Part shown: positions 23,230 to 37,500 of the stretch, one piece after another
Layout: every line of letters starts with the position of its first letter
Numbering within the stretch: position 1 is the stretch's first letter
Origin: Prostheceraeus crozeri
Lineage: Eukaryota > Platyhelminthes > Polycladida > Euryleptidae
Direction of reading: 5' to 3'
DNA: 64,000 bases
NCBI GenBank assembly: GCA_907163375.1
Contig: CAJQUW010016165.1
Location: forward strand, 62,001 to 126,000
Position numbers and translations under genes: made by a program
The notes under the pieces: model-generated
Seen by the model: the letters and a program-made list of their open reading frames with translations, nothing else
The model's database searches: none
Told to the model about the DNA's origin: nothing

Positions 23230-24762
23230 TTATAATTAATATTCATGGATATCATTGTCCAGCGGTTCTAAAAAGCAGCGGCCATTCTTTCATCATCAAT
23301 AAGTCAAAAACGTTTTGAATCCGTAGGTGGTCTGGAAGGGAGGTTTCAATATATAATTTTTGGATATTCTATGAAGTCGTTTCACCTACATGAATCTGGA
23401 AGTTGAAGGCAACAAAAGGATGCAGCTAATTCAAAATACCACTCATCCCGGCATGATATTTGCACTCTACATCGGAATCACATTCCGAAGCGTATACGTA
23501 GCATGTCAAACTTACCTCATCAATATGGGAAATTTGTGAGACTAATACATACCCGGTAGCAGACAGTACCGGTGCATTACATTGCGGAAGACTTATTTTT
23601 GATAAAAAATGTTGCCCAATCCCGTCAATAGGCCACAAAACTCGCTATTCTACCATGAAAATGTATTCATAAGACCTCAACTTCATGTTTGATAATCAAC
23701 TTTCTATGTACTCATTCAATGCACAGTTTCGTAATTGGAAAGATCTAAATACAAAATCATCATCGGCATTTTCATTAATATGCATGTAAATTCTGTCATG
23801 GTGTATAAACGAACTTTCAAATTGAGTAACTACAACACAACAATTACAATTACAACGCAAGTCTGGATATGTGAGTATATATGCCTGTGCAAATTTGGTT
23901 TTATGCGGCTACATATCATTTTTGTCGATTAATGGTAATATTTGTCAAGAACCAAGTGCATGAAAATTGTAGTCATAACAAGTAGAGACTGACAGATGTC
24001 AAACCCATGACGGGCTAATGAATGAAACTGCAAATAACAGTTTACTAAGAATGCATAACGGTGTTCATGTTTGCCATAGGTCCAAGCGCGTGAAAAATTA
24101 ACCTTTGTCTTGACTTGAGTTTGATAACCTAACCCGCCGACCCTTCGTATGCTGTAAGTTGATTGCAATGACGAACGGAGTCAACAGTGAAAAACATCGG
24201 TCTGTATTAGTGTTGATGTACTGGCATCAGTAATTCAAATGGATTCCCACCCTCGACTTTTGAATATGACGCAGACTTTTGAAAAGATGCAATATCTGAA
24301 CACAATCATTAAATTGGAGGTTTTTATAAGTATGTCTTTTGGAATTGAACATGTTAGAACTGAACTTGAGCTTCTCAGGAATGGACCTGCCTTGATCGGT
24401 ATTCGGAAGTGCACGTTAGTAGAAACACAGAACGTCCGTGATTAGTTCCGATTGCACACAATAATCGGATTCTCTACGCAAAGCAATTACCCCAAAATTG
24501 TTTCTTTCATGTAATTAGTTACTTCTTACTAAAGTGCGTTTAGACATTTTTTATATTGGTGGTAGGCAACAATAACATGCGGTTATCTAATTGTTATCAA
24601 AATCTGTACCACATTTATTCACGACAGTTTCCTTGCAATCAAAATCTCTCCCTAATTAATTCGCGTAAACAACTTTATTATCAATGTTGACTACGCAAAA
24701 CATGTATTACAAATCAAATATTTCATCTGGTAAGCGGTTGTGTCAGTTGCTGGTTTGCAGTA
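23230..24762. other. No gene recognised
   Basis: Several frames of 60-80 codons exist on both strands, but none shows a domain or splice context that I can support. Confidence 0.4.
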
Positions 24763-25791
24763 CACTGTAAATCGCTGGATACGAAAATTACATACAAACA
24801 TATACCAAATCCACATAAAAATTGAAACTAACATCTGATACGAGATTCTCGTATGTTCGCAGAGATCTGGTATGTTTTTCATATGACACCTTACTAATTT
24901 TCGTATGCGATTGGTATATAGCGATACGAACGAACTATTCCATCTGTGATTGGCTGCTTTACAATGAAATACGAGTTGTTTGTATGTTTTATACACGAGG
25001 CCCGATGGAAATTGGTCCTCATTCGTATGTGTTTCGTATGAAGAGCTTTAAGTCAAATGGCAAAAAATAAGTTATATTACATACTACTGTCAAATAACTC
25101 TTTTCCAGTAATACCAGTCGTGAATATTTCTTTGTGAAAGTGTGGCATTTAGCTAGATTAGATTTATTGTGAAATTAAGGCCGCATGTCATCGTTGCTAC
25201 TTGTGTAATGACATTCACAATACTCATAATTATCTCATTTCATGAACTAAGTTGCTAAACATCAATTCATTCAAACAATATCTTTCGCGAAATCACGTTG
25301 ACTTATATATCTCAAAAATAACTATTTTTGCGTTCATGAATTATAATGTGTTTCTATTTTGAATTTATAATAATTATGCTTAGTTTCAAAATTACATAAT
25401 GCATAATTGTTGATGGTTAAATACTTATTGATTATTCATGAAATGCCTTAGACTTACGTGTATTAAAATCGAATTCAGTATTGTAAGTTTCACTATTAAA
25501 TTTCATTATCTCACTACTCACAAAACAGTAGTAAAGATTAGTGTAATCTTTATTAACAAACGGCCTTAAATCAACATGCTTTGGACATGATTGATGTTTG
25601 CTTTTGAGATTGTGCTGGTATGGCTTTAGTATGTAAAGCATACCACATTTGAAATAACCATGGACATTAATATGTCCATGGAAATAACATACGAAAAAAC
25701 TACAAATATATACCAAGAGAAAACAGAAATATACCAAATTAATTTTGGTTTGCATCCTTCGTATGTGATTGGCATTGAGCGATTTACAGTG
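24763..25791. mobile_element. TA-target MITE in tandem unit 1
   Basis: The terminal inverted repeats are CACTGTAAATCGCT and AGCGATTTACAGTG, with TA on both sides (24,761-24,762 and 25,792-25,793). Its left flank differs from that of units 2 and 3, so this marks the original left border of the array. It contains the 22-nt palindrome insertion at 25,659-25,680. It has no coding capacity. Confidence 0.8.
25651..25688. repeat. Small palindrome flanked by 8-bp direct repeats
   Basis: GAAATAAC occurs at 25,651-25,658 and again at 25,681-25,688, enclosing a 22-nt near-perfect palindrome (arms CATGGACAT/ATGTCCATG). Copies lie at 30,011-30,048 and 34,369-34,406. The MITEs at 20,200 and 37,843 lack the insertion and have a single GAAATAAC-like site. 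Confidence 0.75.
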
Positions 25792-27494
25792 TAGGTACAA
25801 TATTGGTTTTTCGCAACCCAAAAAAAGTAATAAATTGTCAAAACCACAGTTCCTTAACATTCATTTAACATTATATATTGTCATTTTCTACAAACAATCG
25901 ACAGCATTGGATATTAAAACCGAAAAATGAGGACCAATTCTATTGGTATTGGTGGCTGTTATAAAGTCTCAATCTAACGAACTTGTTGTTCATACTATTG
26001 ACACGGCTGAGATATATTTCAGATTAACGCGTGTCTAAATGCTCTTTTAAAAATTCACAGATTGCTTCAAGTCTAGGCTAAAATAAGATCATTAATTTGA
26101 ATTTTGGGATGCCTACAAATGTCTGGGTACGCATAATCAATCTGACTTTGGCAACCTGTCACCGGTGTGTGTCTGTTTCAGTAAAAAAACAAGACCATTT
26201 ACGTATAAAAGTTAATTCTTTTTTAACTTCTACGGTTAATTGACAAAACAGAACGATAACTCATGGAATTAACGGTCGCTAACACAATTACCGTTGTAAT
26301 TTCAACTGGTGCAATCATGTGCGAACAGCTGTAAACACGTGGGTTATCATTTTAAAAATGAACTTAAGCTGCTCGGTGTCCCGAACAATTCCTGCCCACG
26401 TCAGGATAGGCGGTTTCAACACGATGACCCTTCTAGCCTTTATATAGTATAGTATAGTATCTGATTTCTGTGGTCGTAGTGTTAATGTTTCTCCAAATGG
26501 GGAGGTCGTCATTAATTCATTTTTAATCATATTTTCATTTAGAGATATTTTGCTTCGTTTACAGGCATCAACATTTTCGAAATAACATAATAACGTGCTG
26601 ATACCTGTTGGTAAATTAAAACAACTTTCATGATTGTATTTGATATTTTATTGCTTGAGGAGGCTTCACAAAATTAGGCAGTAAAGAATGATTCTTTCTT
26701 ATAGCGAATGATTGATTGCATGCTGGAAAAATCAAAGGAGCTTTCGGATATTTCACTGTAACGGAGCTCGTGATTGTCGCTTGGTCCACATTTTCACAAT
26801 GTGTATGGTCTGTTGCATGGCAATTCATAGGATATTCCATTAAATTACAGCATGTGATTCAACTGGCATGAGCTTGGACAGATCATATAATACTAGTGAT
26901 ATTCTAAAGTATAGATATCAAACATCAAAACAAACTATAAAATAAAGAATCTTTATAAAAAGATTAACGCAGGAAAATCAATAACAGCAAGCTTATAAAA
27001 TCATTGGCATAATTGCACCACCAGGAATTGAGGAAGATGACCGCAACAGAATCGTGGATTGTCATGTCAGTTTAATAAAGCTAGCTCACCTCTAGAACTT
27101 GAAACAAAGAGCTCTTGGCTAAAAATTGAGAGACCATTGATCTAAAAATATTGCACGAGTTCTCACATTCCACATCCTAAAAGCAACAAGGAAGCTGACT
27201 GATATGGTAAAGAGGATATTGCTGATACTATGGTTGCATTTTCTGTCAAGTGATTTCAATTCTAGAAATTATTTACATGATGGATTGAAAACTCACAGGT
27301 ATTGGATGGGAAAGCCCACTTCATTTGTTTTAAATATTTCTTTTATCTTTACTTATGGAATTTCAGTTCCTTTGAAGCGTGGTCAAACATAGTGATTATG
27401 GCCAACCGCTAGCGCCGATGTTATGTAGCTCGTTATGTCGAAACTGTGATGCAGCTAAATGAAGACAGAACTATCTGATAGCGACGAAGGCAGT

Positions 27495-28480
27495 TTCCAT
27501 AGAGTAAGTATATTAGGCAGATTGGTAACTCCACATTTATTAAATCCCCAATGTGTATACACCTTCGATTTTATTAAATGATCTGAAGATGGATACAGTC
27601 GGAATTGTTTCCAAGTGTGAGACATGCACATTCATGCAGTTTTGAAGAAATTACAACGGAATTGCCTGATCATGATAGCATAAAGCAGAAAGATGATATC
27701 ATTTTACAGGTTCTCCGTGTCATGACAGCCTTGGAGAGGTAATGTTTGTTAAATTGGCAACTCGATGACCTGCTATTGCTTTCATGCTGAACCTCAAGAG
27801 AATCTTCTTATGCGTCATCACTTCATAAGGAACCTGCCACTGGTAAAGCAAAATAGCAGAAAGAAAGACGATGATTTCAATTAACTTTGAAAGATGTAAA
27901 TGGGTCCACATCACATTCAGATTCAACAACTGAGACATAAATTTAGTGAATTGTAAATTCATGACGATGAAAATTTAATTAACAGCATGGAATTTCAGCC
28001 ACGACAGCACAGAAAGATCTCGACTTTTTCATAAAGACTTCCATTATGATGCCGTTCATGAGATTTCCTCGATCATCAGCATAATTTCCTCTTAGTTACG
28101 ATGCTTGTTAGCGAATGTTCATTTCCTTTGATATCCAACTTGTTTCATACTTACAAAGGGGCGTCATGTCGGTAGTATTTAAATTGGCAAAAATTTAGCT
28201 TTTTCAAAAACTGCTCAAATAATTGAAAAAAAATTGATTGCCACTGGCTTCGCAGGAATTCCTGCGAAGCCAGTGGCAATCAATTTTTTTTTCAATTACT
28301 CATCCAGGAATGGCCTCATTATACCATATGTATCAGCATGATCAAATAATGTTTTGGAACGCAGGAACGTAATCTCCGCAAAAAAATGAATCTTTTCATA
28401 AAAAAATTCTCACTGTATACAGATACTTTTTTGGGGCGACACTCTACCTACATATATTTACTCTATGGCAGTTTCCATAT
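27495..28480 (+). repeat. Interspersed repeat B inside tandem unit 1
   Basis: Matches 5764-6645, and is repeated at about 31,855-32,840 and 36,213-37,195 in the other units. All three carry the foldback insertion that the 5764 copy lacks. Confidence 0.7.
28221..28297. repeat. 77-bp near-perfect palindrome (foldback insertion)
   Basis: Two arms of about 38 nt (AATTG-A8-TTGATTGCC...) meet without a loop at GGAATTCC. The palindrome begins an insert (about 28,224-28,341) flanked by the 9-bp direct repeat TCAAATAAT (28,215-28,223 and 28,342-28,350). The copy in unit 2 (32,581-32,657) matches. In unit 3 (36,939-37,018) the centre is rearranged to TTGGCTTCGCGAAGCCA. Confidence 0.85.
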
Positions 28481-29121
28481 TATATATGCTCCAAGCAGTG
28501 AAGTGCATTTGGAATCTGCCACGGACGAGCGACTAGGTGAGTGATTTGATGCAATTACATTACTAACAACATCCATGTATATTAAATAGACTGCAATGTT
28601 GCGGATGAGAATGATCACAAGCTTTCTAAAAGCGTTGCATTGCGTAGGCCTTGACTAGATCAGCCAACTGTTGTGGTCATCTCTGCGCTTTTAACATCTA
28701 TCCTAATACTTCTTTCATTGATGTTCTTCTTCTACAATAATACTTGCAGTTTGAATTGTTGATGATATTTCTGTTTTCGGTACTTGTAATTTCCGTTTCC
28801 AGTGCTAAGTCTTCCTGTCGAATTCACCATTTCGCAACAAAAGCCTTTGCCTAAATCATCAGATATGTGAACACAGATGGTCTTATTTCATGAGATGATT
28901 TTTCTTTGTAGATAGCATAAGTTTACTGATAGGAAGCCATCCATCAGTGAAGAAGCCGATCACTTCTATGAAAGAAAACGGATCTGTCGTTCGATAGTGT
29001 CTTTGTTACGATTGGTCATCAAGCCTGCCATGAGCAAATTTTTCCCTGCAATGTTTTGCAATGAGGATATTTCATTATTTTGTTGTAATTAATGAACCGA
29101 GGATGAAACTGTAACCACGTA

Positions 29122-30151
29122 CACTGTAAATCGCTGGATACGAAAATTACATACAAACATATACCAAATCCACATAAAAATTGAAACTAACATCTGATAC
29201 GAGATTCTCGTATGTTTGCAGAGATCTAGTATGTTTTTCATATGACACCTTACTAATTTTCGTATTTGATTGGTATATAGCGATACTAACGAACTATTCC
29301 ATCTGTGATTGGCTGCTTTACAATGAAATACGAGCTGTTGGTATGTTTTATACACGAGGCCCGATGGAAATTGGTCCTCATTCGTATGTGTTTCGTATGA
29401 AGAGCTTTAAGTCAAATGGCAAAAAAATAAGTTATATTACATACTACTGTCAAATAACTCTTTTCCAGTAATACCAGTCGTGAATATTTCTTTGTGAAAG
29501 TGTGGCATTTAGCTAGATTAGATTTATTGTGAAATTAAGGCCGCATGTCATCGTTGCTACTTGTGTAATGACATTCACAATACTCATAATTATCTCATTT
29601 CATGAACTAAGTTGCTAAACATCAATTCATTCAAACAATATCTTTCGCGAAATCACGTTGACTTATATATCTCAAACATAACAATTTTTGCGTTCATGAA
29701 TTATAATGTGTTTCTATTTTGAATTTATAATAATAATGCTTAGTTTCAAAGTTACATAATGCATAATTGTTGATGGTTAAATACTTATTGATTATTCATG
29801 AAATGCCTTAGACTTACGTATATTAAAATCGAATTCAGTATTGTAAGTTTCACTATTAAATTTCATTATCTCACTACTCACAAAACAGTAGTAAAGATTA
29901 GTGTAATCTTTATTAACAAACGGCCTTAAATCAACATGCTTTGGACATGATTGATGTTTGCTTTTGAGATTGTGCTGGTATGGCTTTAGTATGTAAAGCA
30001 TACCACATTTGAAATAACCATGGACATTAATATGTCCATGGAAATAACATACGAAAAAACTACAAATATATACCAAGAGAAAACAGAAATATACCAAATT
30101 AATTTTGGTTTGCATCCTTCGTATGTGATTGGCATTGAGCGATTTACAGTG
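29122..30151. mobile_element. TA-target MITE in tandem unit 2
   Basis: Same termini and TA flanks as the unit 1 copy. Its left flank (TGTAACCACG-TA) is shared with units 3 and 4, as expected for a tandem junction at the MITE end. Confidence 0.8.
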
Positions 30152-33100
30152 TAGGTACAATATTGGTTTTTCGCAACCCAAAAAAAGTAATAAATTGTCA
30201 AAACCACAGTTCCTTAACATTCATTTAACATTATATATTGTCATTTTCTACAAACAATCGACAGCATTGGATATTAAAACCGAAAAATGAGGACCAATTC
30301 TATTGGTATTGGTGGCTGTTATAAAGTCTCAATCTAACGAACTTGTTGTTCATACTATTGACACGGCTGAGATATATTTCAGATTAACGCGTGTCTAAAT
30401 GCTCTTTTAAAAATTCACAGATTGCTTCAAGTCTAGGCTAAAATAAGATCATTAATTTGAATTTTGGGATGCCTACAAATGTCTGGGTACGCATAATCAA
30501 TCTGACTTTGGCAACCTGTCACCGGTGTGTGTCTGTTTCAGTAAAAAAACAAGACCATTTACGTATAAAAGTTAATTCTTTTTTAACTTCTACGGTTAAT
30601 TGACAAAACAGAACGATAACTCATGGAATTAACGGTCGCTAACACAATTACCGTTGTAATTTCAACTGGTGCAATCATGTGCGAACAGCTGTAAACACGT
30701 GGGTTATCATTTTAAAAATGAACTTAAGCTGCTCGGTGTCCCGAACAATTCCTGCCCACGTCAGGATAGGCGGTTTCAACACGATGACCCTTCTAGCCTT
30801 TATATAGTATAGTATAGTATCTGATTTCTGTGGTCGTAGTGTTAATGTTTCTCCAAATGGGGAGGTCGTCATTAATTCATTTTTAATCATATTTTCATTT
30901 AGAGATATTTTGCTTCGTTTACAGGCATCAACATTTTCGAAATAACATAATAACGTGCTGATACCTGTTGGTAAATTAAAACAACTTTCATGATTGTATT
31001 TGATATTTTATTGCTTGAGGAGGCTTCACAAAATTAGGCAGTAAAGAATGATTCTTTCTTATAGCGAATGATTGATTGCATGCTGGAAAAATCAAAGGAG
31101 CTTTCGGATATTTCACTGTAACGGAGCTCGTGATTGTCGCTTGGTCCACATTTTCACAATGTGTATGGTCTGTTGCATGGCAATTCATAGGATATTCCAT
31201 TAAATTACAGCATGTGATTCAACTGGCATGAGCTTGGACAGATCATATAATACTAGTGATATTCTAAAGTATAGATATCAAACATCAAAACAAACTATAA
31301 AATAAAGAATCTTTATAAAAAGATTAACGCAGGAAAATCAATAACAGCAAGCTTATAAAATCATTGGCATAATTGCACCACCAGGAATTGAGGAAGATGA
31401 CCGCAACAGAATCGTGGATTGTCATGTCAGTTTAATAAAGCTAGCTCACCTCTAGAACTTGAAACAAAGAGCTCTTGGCTAAAAATTGAGAGACCATTGA
31501 TCTAAAAATATTGCACGAGTTCTCACATTCCACACCCTAAAAGCAACAAGGAAGCTGACTGATATGGTAAAGAGGATATTGCTGATACTATGGTTGCATT
31601 TTCTGTCAAGTGATTTCAATTCTAGAAATTATTTACATGATGGATTGAAAACTCACAGGTATTGGATGGGAAAGCCCACTTCATTTGTTTTAAATATTTC
31701 TTTTATCTTTACTTATGGAATTTCAGTTCCTTTGAAGCGTGGTCAAACATAGTGATTATGGCCAACCGCTAGCGCCGATGTTATGTAGCTCGTTATGTCG
31801 AAACTGTGATGCAGCTAAATGAAGACAGAACTATCTGATAGCGACGAAGGCAGTTTCCATAGAGTAAGTATATTAGGCAGATTGGTAACTCCACATTTAT
31901 TAAATCCCCAATGTGTATACACCTTCGATTTTATTAAATGATCTGAAGATGGATACAGTCGGAATTTTTTCCAAGTGTGAGACATGCACATTCATGCAGT
32001 TTTGAAGAAATTACAACGGAATTGCCTGATCATGATAGCATAAAGCAGAAAGATGATATCATTTTACAGGTTCTCCGTGTCATGACAGCCTTGGAGAGGT
32101 AATGTTTGTTAAATTGGCAACTCGATGACCTGCTATTGCTTTCATGCTGAACCTCAAGAGAATCTTCTTATGCGTCATCACTTCATAAGGAACCTGCCAC
32201 TGGTAAAGCAAAATAGCAGAAAGAAAGACGATGATTTCAATTAACTTTGAAAGATGTAAATGGGTCCACATCACATTCAGATTCAACAACTGAGACATAA
32301 ATTTAGTGAATTGTAAATTCATGACGATGAAAATTTAATTAACAGCATGGAATTTCAGCCACGACAGCACAGAAAGATCTCGACTTTTTCATAAAGACTT
32401 CCATTATGATGCCGTTCATGAGATTTCCTCGATCATCAGCATAATTTCCTCTTAGTTACGATGCTTGTTAGCGAATGTTCATTTCCTTTGATATCCAACT
32501 TGTTTCATACTTACAAAGGGGCGTCATGTCGGTAGTATTTAAATTGGCAAAAATTTAGCTTTTTCAAAAACTGCTCAAATAATTGAAAAAAAATTGATTG
32601 CCACTGGCTTCGCAGGAATTCCTGCGAAGCCAGTGGCAATCAATTTTTTTTTCAATTACTCATCCAGGAATGGCCTCATTATACCATATGTATCAGCATG
32701 ATCAAATAATGTTTTGGAACGCAGGAACGTAATCTCCGCAAAAAAATGAATCTTTTCATAAAAAAATTCTCACTGTATACAGATACTTTTTTGGGGCGAC
32801 ACTCTACCTACATATATTTACTCTATGGCAGTTTCCATATTATATATGCTCCAAGCAGTGAAGTGCATTTGGAATCTGCCACGGACGAGCGACTAGGTGA
32901 GTGATTTGATGCAATTACATTACTGACAACATCCATGTATATTAAATAGACTGCAATGTTGCGGATGGGAATGATCACAAGCTTTCTAAAAGCGTTGCAT
33001 TGCGTAGGCCTTGACTAGATCAGCCAACTGTTGTGGTCATCTCTGCGCTTTTAACATCTATCCTAATACTTCTTTCATTGATGTTCTTCTTCTACAATAA

Positions 33101-33480
33101 TACTTGCAGTTTGAATTGTTGATGATATTTCTGTTTTCGGTACTTGTAATTTCCGTTTCCAGTGCTAAGTCTTCCTGTCGAATTCACCATTTCGCAACAA
33201 AAGCCTTTGCCTAAATCATCAGATATGTGAACACAGATGGTCTTATTTCATGAGATGATTTTTCTTTGTAGATAGCATAAATTTAGTGATAGGAAGCCAT
33301 CCATCAATGAAGAAGCCGATCAGTTCTATGAAAAAAAACGGATCTGTCGTTCGATAGTGTCTTTGTACGATTGGTCATCAAGCCTGCCATGAGCAAATTT
33401 TTCCCTGCAATGTTTTGCAATGAGGATATTTCATTATTTTGTTGTAATTAATGAACCGAGGATGAAACTGTAACCACGTA

Positions 33481-34509
33481 CACTGTAAATCGCTGGATAC
33501 GAAAATTACATACAAACATATACCAAATCCACATAAAAATTGAAACTAACATCTGATACGAGATTCTCGTATGTTTGCAGAGATCTAGTATGTTTTTCAT
33601 ATGACACCTTACTAATTTTCGTATTTGATTGGTATATAGCGATACTAACGAACTATTCCATCTGTGATTGGCTGCTTTACAATGAAATACGAGCTGTTGG
33701 TATGTTTTATACACGAGGCCCGATGGAAATTGGTCCTCATTCGTATGTGTTTCGTATGAAGAGCTTTAAGTCAAATGGCAAAAAATAAGTTATATTACAT
33801 ACTACTGTCAAATAACTCTTTTCCAGTAATACCAGTCGTGAATATTTCTTTGTGAAAGTGTGGCATTTAGCTAGATTAGATTTATTGTGAAATTAAGGCC
33901 GCATGTCATCGTTGCTACTTGTGTAATGACATTCACAATACTCATAATTATCTCATTTCATGAACTAAGTTGCTAAACATCAATTCATTCAAACAATATC
34001 TTTCGCGAAATCACGTTGACTTATATATCTCAAACATAACAATTTTTGCGTTCATGAATTATAATGTGTTTCTATTTTGAATTTATAATAATAATGCTTA
34101 GTTTCAAAGTTACATAATGCATAATTGTTGATGGTTAAATACTTATTGATTATTCATGAAATGCCTTAGACTTACGTATATTAAAATCGAATTCAGTATT
34201 GTAAGTTTCACTATTAAATTTCATTATCTCACTACTCACAAAACAGTAGTAAAGATTAGTGTAATCTTTATTAACAAACGGCCTTAAATCAACATGCTTT
34301 GGACATGATTGATGTTTGCTTTTGAGATTGTGCTGGTATGGCTTTAGTATGTAAAGCATACCACATTTGAAATAACCATGGACATTAATATGTCCATGGA
34401 AATAACATACGAAAAAACTACAAATATATACCAAGAGAAAACAGAAATATACCAAATTAATTTTGGTTTGCATCCTTCGTATGTGATTGGCATTGAGCGA
34501 TTTACAGTG
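33481..34509. mobile_element. TA-target MITE in tandem unit 3
   Basis: Nearly identical to the unit 2 copy, with termini CACTGTAAATCGCT and AGCGATTTACAGTG and TA on both sides. Confidence 0.8.
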
Positions 34510-37500
34510 TAGGTACAATATTGGTTTTTCGCAACCCAAAAAAAGTAATAAATTGTCAAAACCACAGTTCCTTAACATTCATTTAACATTATATATTGTC
34601 ATTTTCTACAAACAATCGACAGCATTGGATATTAAAACCGAAAAATGAGGACCAATTCTATTGGTATTGGTGGCTGTTATAAAGTCTCAATCTAACGAAC
34701 TTGTTGTTCATACTATTGACACGGCTGAGATATATTTCAGATTAACGCGTGTCTAAATGCTCTTTTAAAAATTCACAGATTGCTTCAAGTCTAGGCTAAA
34801 ATAAGATCATTAATTTGAATTTTGGGATGCCTACAAATGTCTGGGTACGCATAATCAATCTGACTTTGGCAACCTGTCACCGGTGTGTGTCTGTTTCAGT
34901 AAAAAAACAAGACCATTTACGTATAAAAGTTAATTCTTTTTTAACTTCTACGGTTAATTGACAAAACAGAACGATAACTCATGGAATTAACGGTCGCTAA
35001 CACAATTACCGTTGTAATTTCAACTGGTGCAATCATGTGCGAACAGCTGTAAACACGTGGGTTATCATTTTAAAAATGAACTTAAGCTGCTCGGTGTCCC
35101 GAACAATTCCTGCCCACGTCAGGATAGGCGGTTTCAACACGATGACCCTTCTAGCCTTTATATAGTATAGTATAGTATCTGATTTCTGTGGTCGTAGTGT
35201 TAATGTTTCTCCAAATGGGGAGGTCGTCATTAATTCATTTTTAATCATATTTTCATTTAGAGATATTTTGCTTCGTTTACAGGCATCAACATTTTCGAAA
35301 TAACATAATAACGTGCTGATACCTGTTGGTAAATTAAAACAACTTTCATGATTGTATTTGATATTTTATTGCTTGAGGAGGCTTCACAAAATTAGGCAGT
35401 AAAGAATGATTCTTTCTTATAGCGAATGATTGATTGCATGCTGGAAAAATCAAAGGAGCTTTCGGATATTTCACTGTAACGGAGCTCGTGATTGTCGCTT
35501 GGTCCACATTTTCACAATGTGTATGGTCTGTTGCATGGCAATTCATAGGATATTCCATTAAATTACAGCATGTGATTCAACTGGCATGAGCTTGGACAGA
35601 TCATATAATACTAGTGATATTCTAAAGTATAGATATCAAACATCAAAACAAACTATAAAATAAAGAATCTTTATAAAAAGATTAACGCAGGAAAATCAAT
35701 AACAGCAAGCTTATAAAATCATTGGCATAATTGCACCACCAGGAATTGAGGAAGATGACCGCAACAGAATCGTGGATTGTCATGTCAGTTTAATAAAGCT
35801 AGCTCACCTCTAGAACTTGAAACAAAGAGCTCTTGGCTAAAAATTGAGAGACCATTGATCTAAAAATATTGCACGAGTTCTCACATTCCACATCCTAAAA
35901 GCAACAAGGAAGCTGACTGATATGGTAAAGAGGATATTGCTGATACTATGGTTGCATTTTCTGTCAAGTGATTTCAATTCTAGAAATTATTTACATGATG
36001 GATTGAAAACTCACAGGTATTGGATGGGAAAGCCCACTTCATTTGTTTTAAATATTTCTTTTATCTTTACTTATGGAATTTCAGTTCCTTTGAAGCGTGG
36101 TCAAACATAGTGATTATGGCCAACCGCTAGCGCCGATGTTATGTAGCTCGTTATGTCGAAACTGTGATGCAGCTAAATGAAGACAGAACTATCTGATAGC
36201 GACGAAGGCAGTTTCCATAGAGTAAGTATATTAGGCAGATTGGTAACTCCACATTTATTAAATCCCCAATGTGTATACACCTTCGATTTTATTAAATGAT
36301 CTGAAGATGGATACAGTCGGAATTGTTTCCAAGTGTGAGACATGCACATTCATGCAGTTTTGAAGAAATTACAACGGAATTGCCTGATCATGATAGCATA
36401 AAGCAGAAAGATGATATCATTTTACAGGTTCTCCGTGTCATGACAGCCTTGGAGAGGTAATGTTTGTTCAATTGGCAACTCGATGACCTGCTATTGCTTT
36501 CATGCTGAACCTCAAGAGAATCTTCTTATGCGTCATCACTTCATAAGGAACCTGCCACTGGTAAAGCAAAATAGCAGAATGAAAGACGATGATTTCAATT
36601 AACTTTGAAAGATGTAAATGGGTCCACATCACATTCAGATTCAACAACTGAGACATAAATTTAGTGAATTGTAAATTCATGACGATGAAAATTTAATTAA
36701 CAGCATGGAATTTCAGCCACGACAGCACAGAAAGATCTCGACTTTTTCATAAAGACTTCCATTATGATGCCGTTCATGAGATTTCCTCGATCATCAGCAT
36801 AATTTCCTCTTAGTTACGATGCTTGTTAGCGAATGTTCATTTCCTTTGATATCCAACTTGTTTCATACTTACAAAGGGGCGTCATGTCGGTAGTATTTCA
36901 ATTGGCAAAAATTTAACTTTTTCAAAAACTGCTCAAATAATTGAAAAAAAATTGATTGCCACTGGCTTCGCAGGAATTGGCTTCGCGAAGCCAGTGGCAA
37001 TCAATTTTTTTTTCAATTACTCATCCAGGAATGGCCTCATTATACCATATATATCAGCATGCTCAAATAATGTTTTGGAACGCAGGAACGTAATCTCCGC
37101 AAAAAAATGAATCTTTTCATAAAAAAAATCTCACTGTATACAGATACTTTTTTGGGGCGACACTCTACCTACATATATTTACTCTATGGCAGTTTCCATA
37201 TTATATATGCTCCAAGCAGTGAAGTGCATTTGGAATCTGCCACGGACGAGCGACTAGGTGAGTGATTTGATGCAATTACATTACTGACAACATCCATGTA
37301 TATTAAATAGACTGCAATGTTGCGGATGGGAATGATCACAAGCTTTCTAAAAGCGTTGCATTGCGTAGGCCTTGACTAGATCAGCCAACTGTTGTGGTCA
37401 TCTCTGCGCTTTTAACATCTATCCTAATACTTCTTTCATTGATGTTCTTCTTCTACAATAATACTTGCAGTTTGAATTGTTGATGATATTTCTGTTTTCG

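Noticed and set aside
25432-25860. 142-codon minus-strand frame, repeated at 29,792 and 34,150
   Set aside because: Most of it lies inside the TA-target MITE and follows its non-coding landmarks. It is preserved because the unit was duplicated recently, not because of coding constraint.
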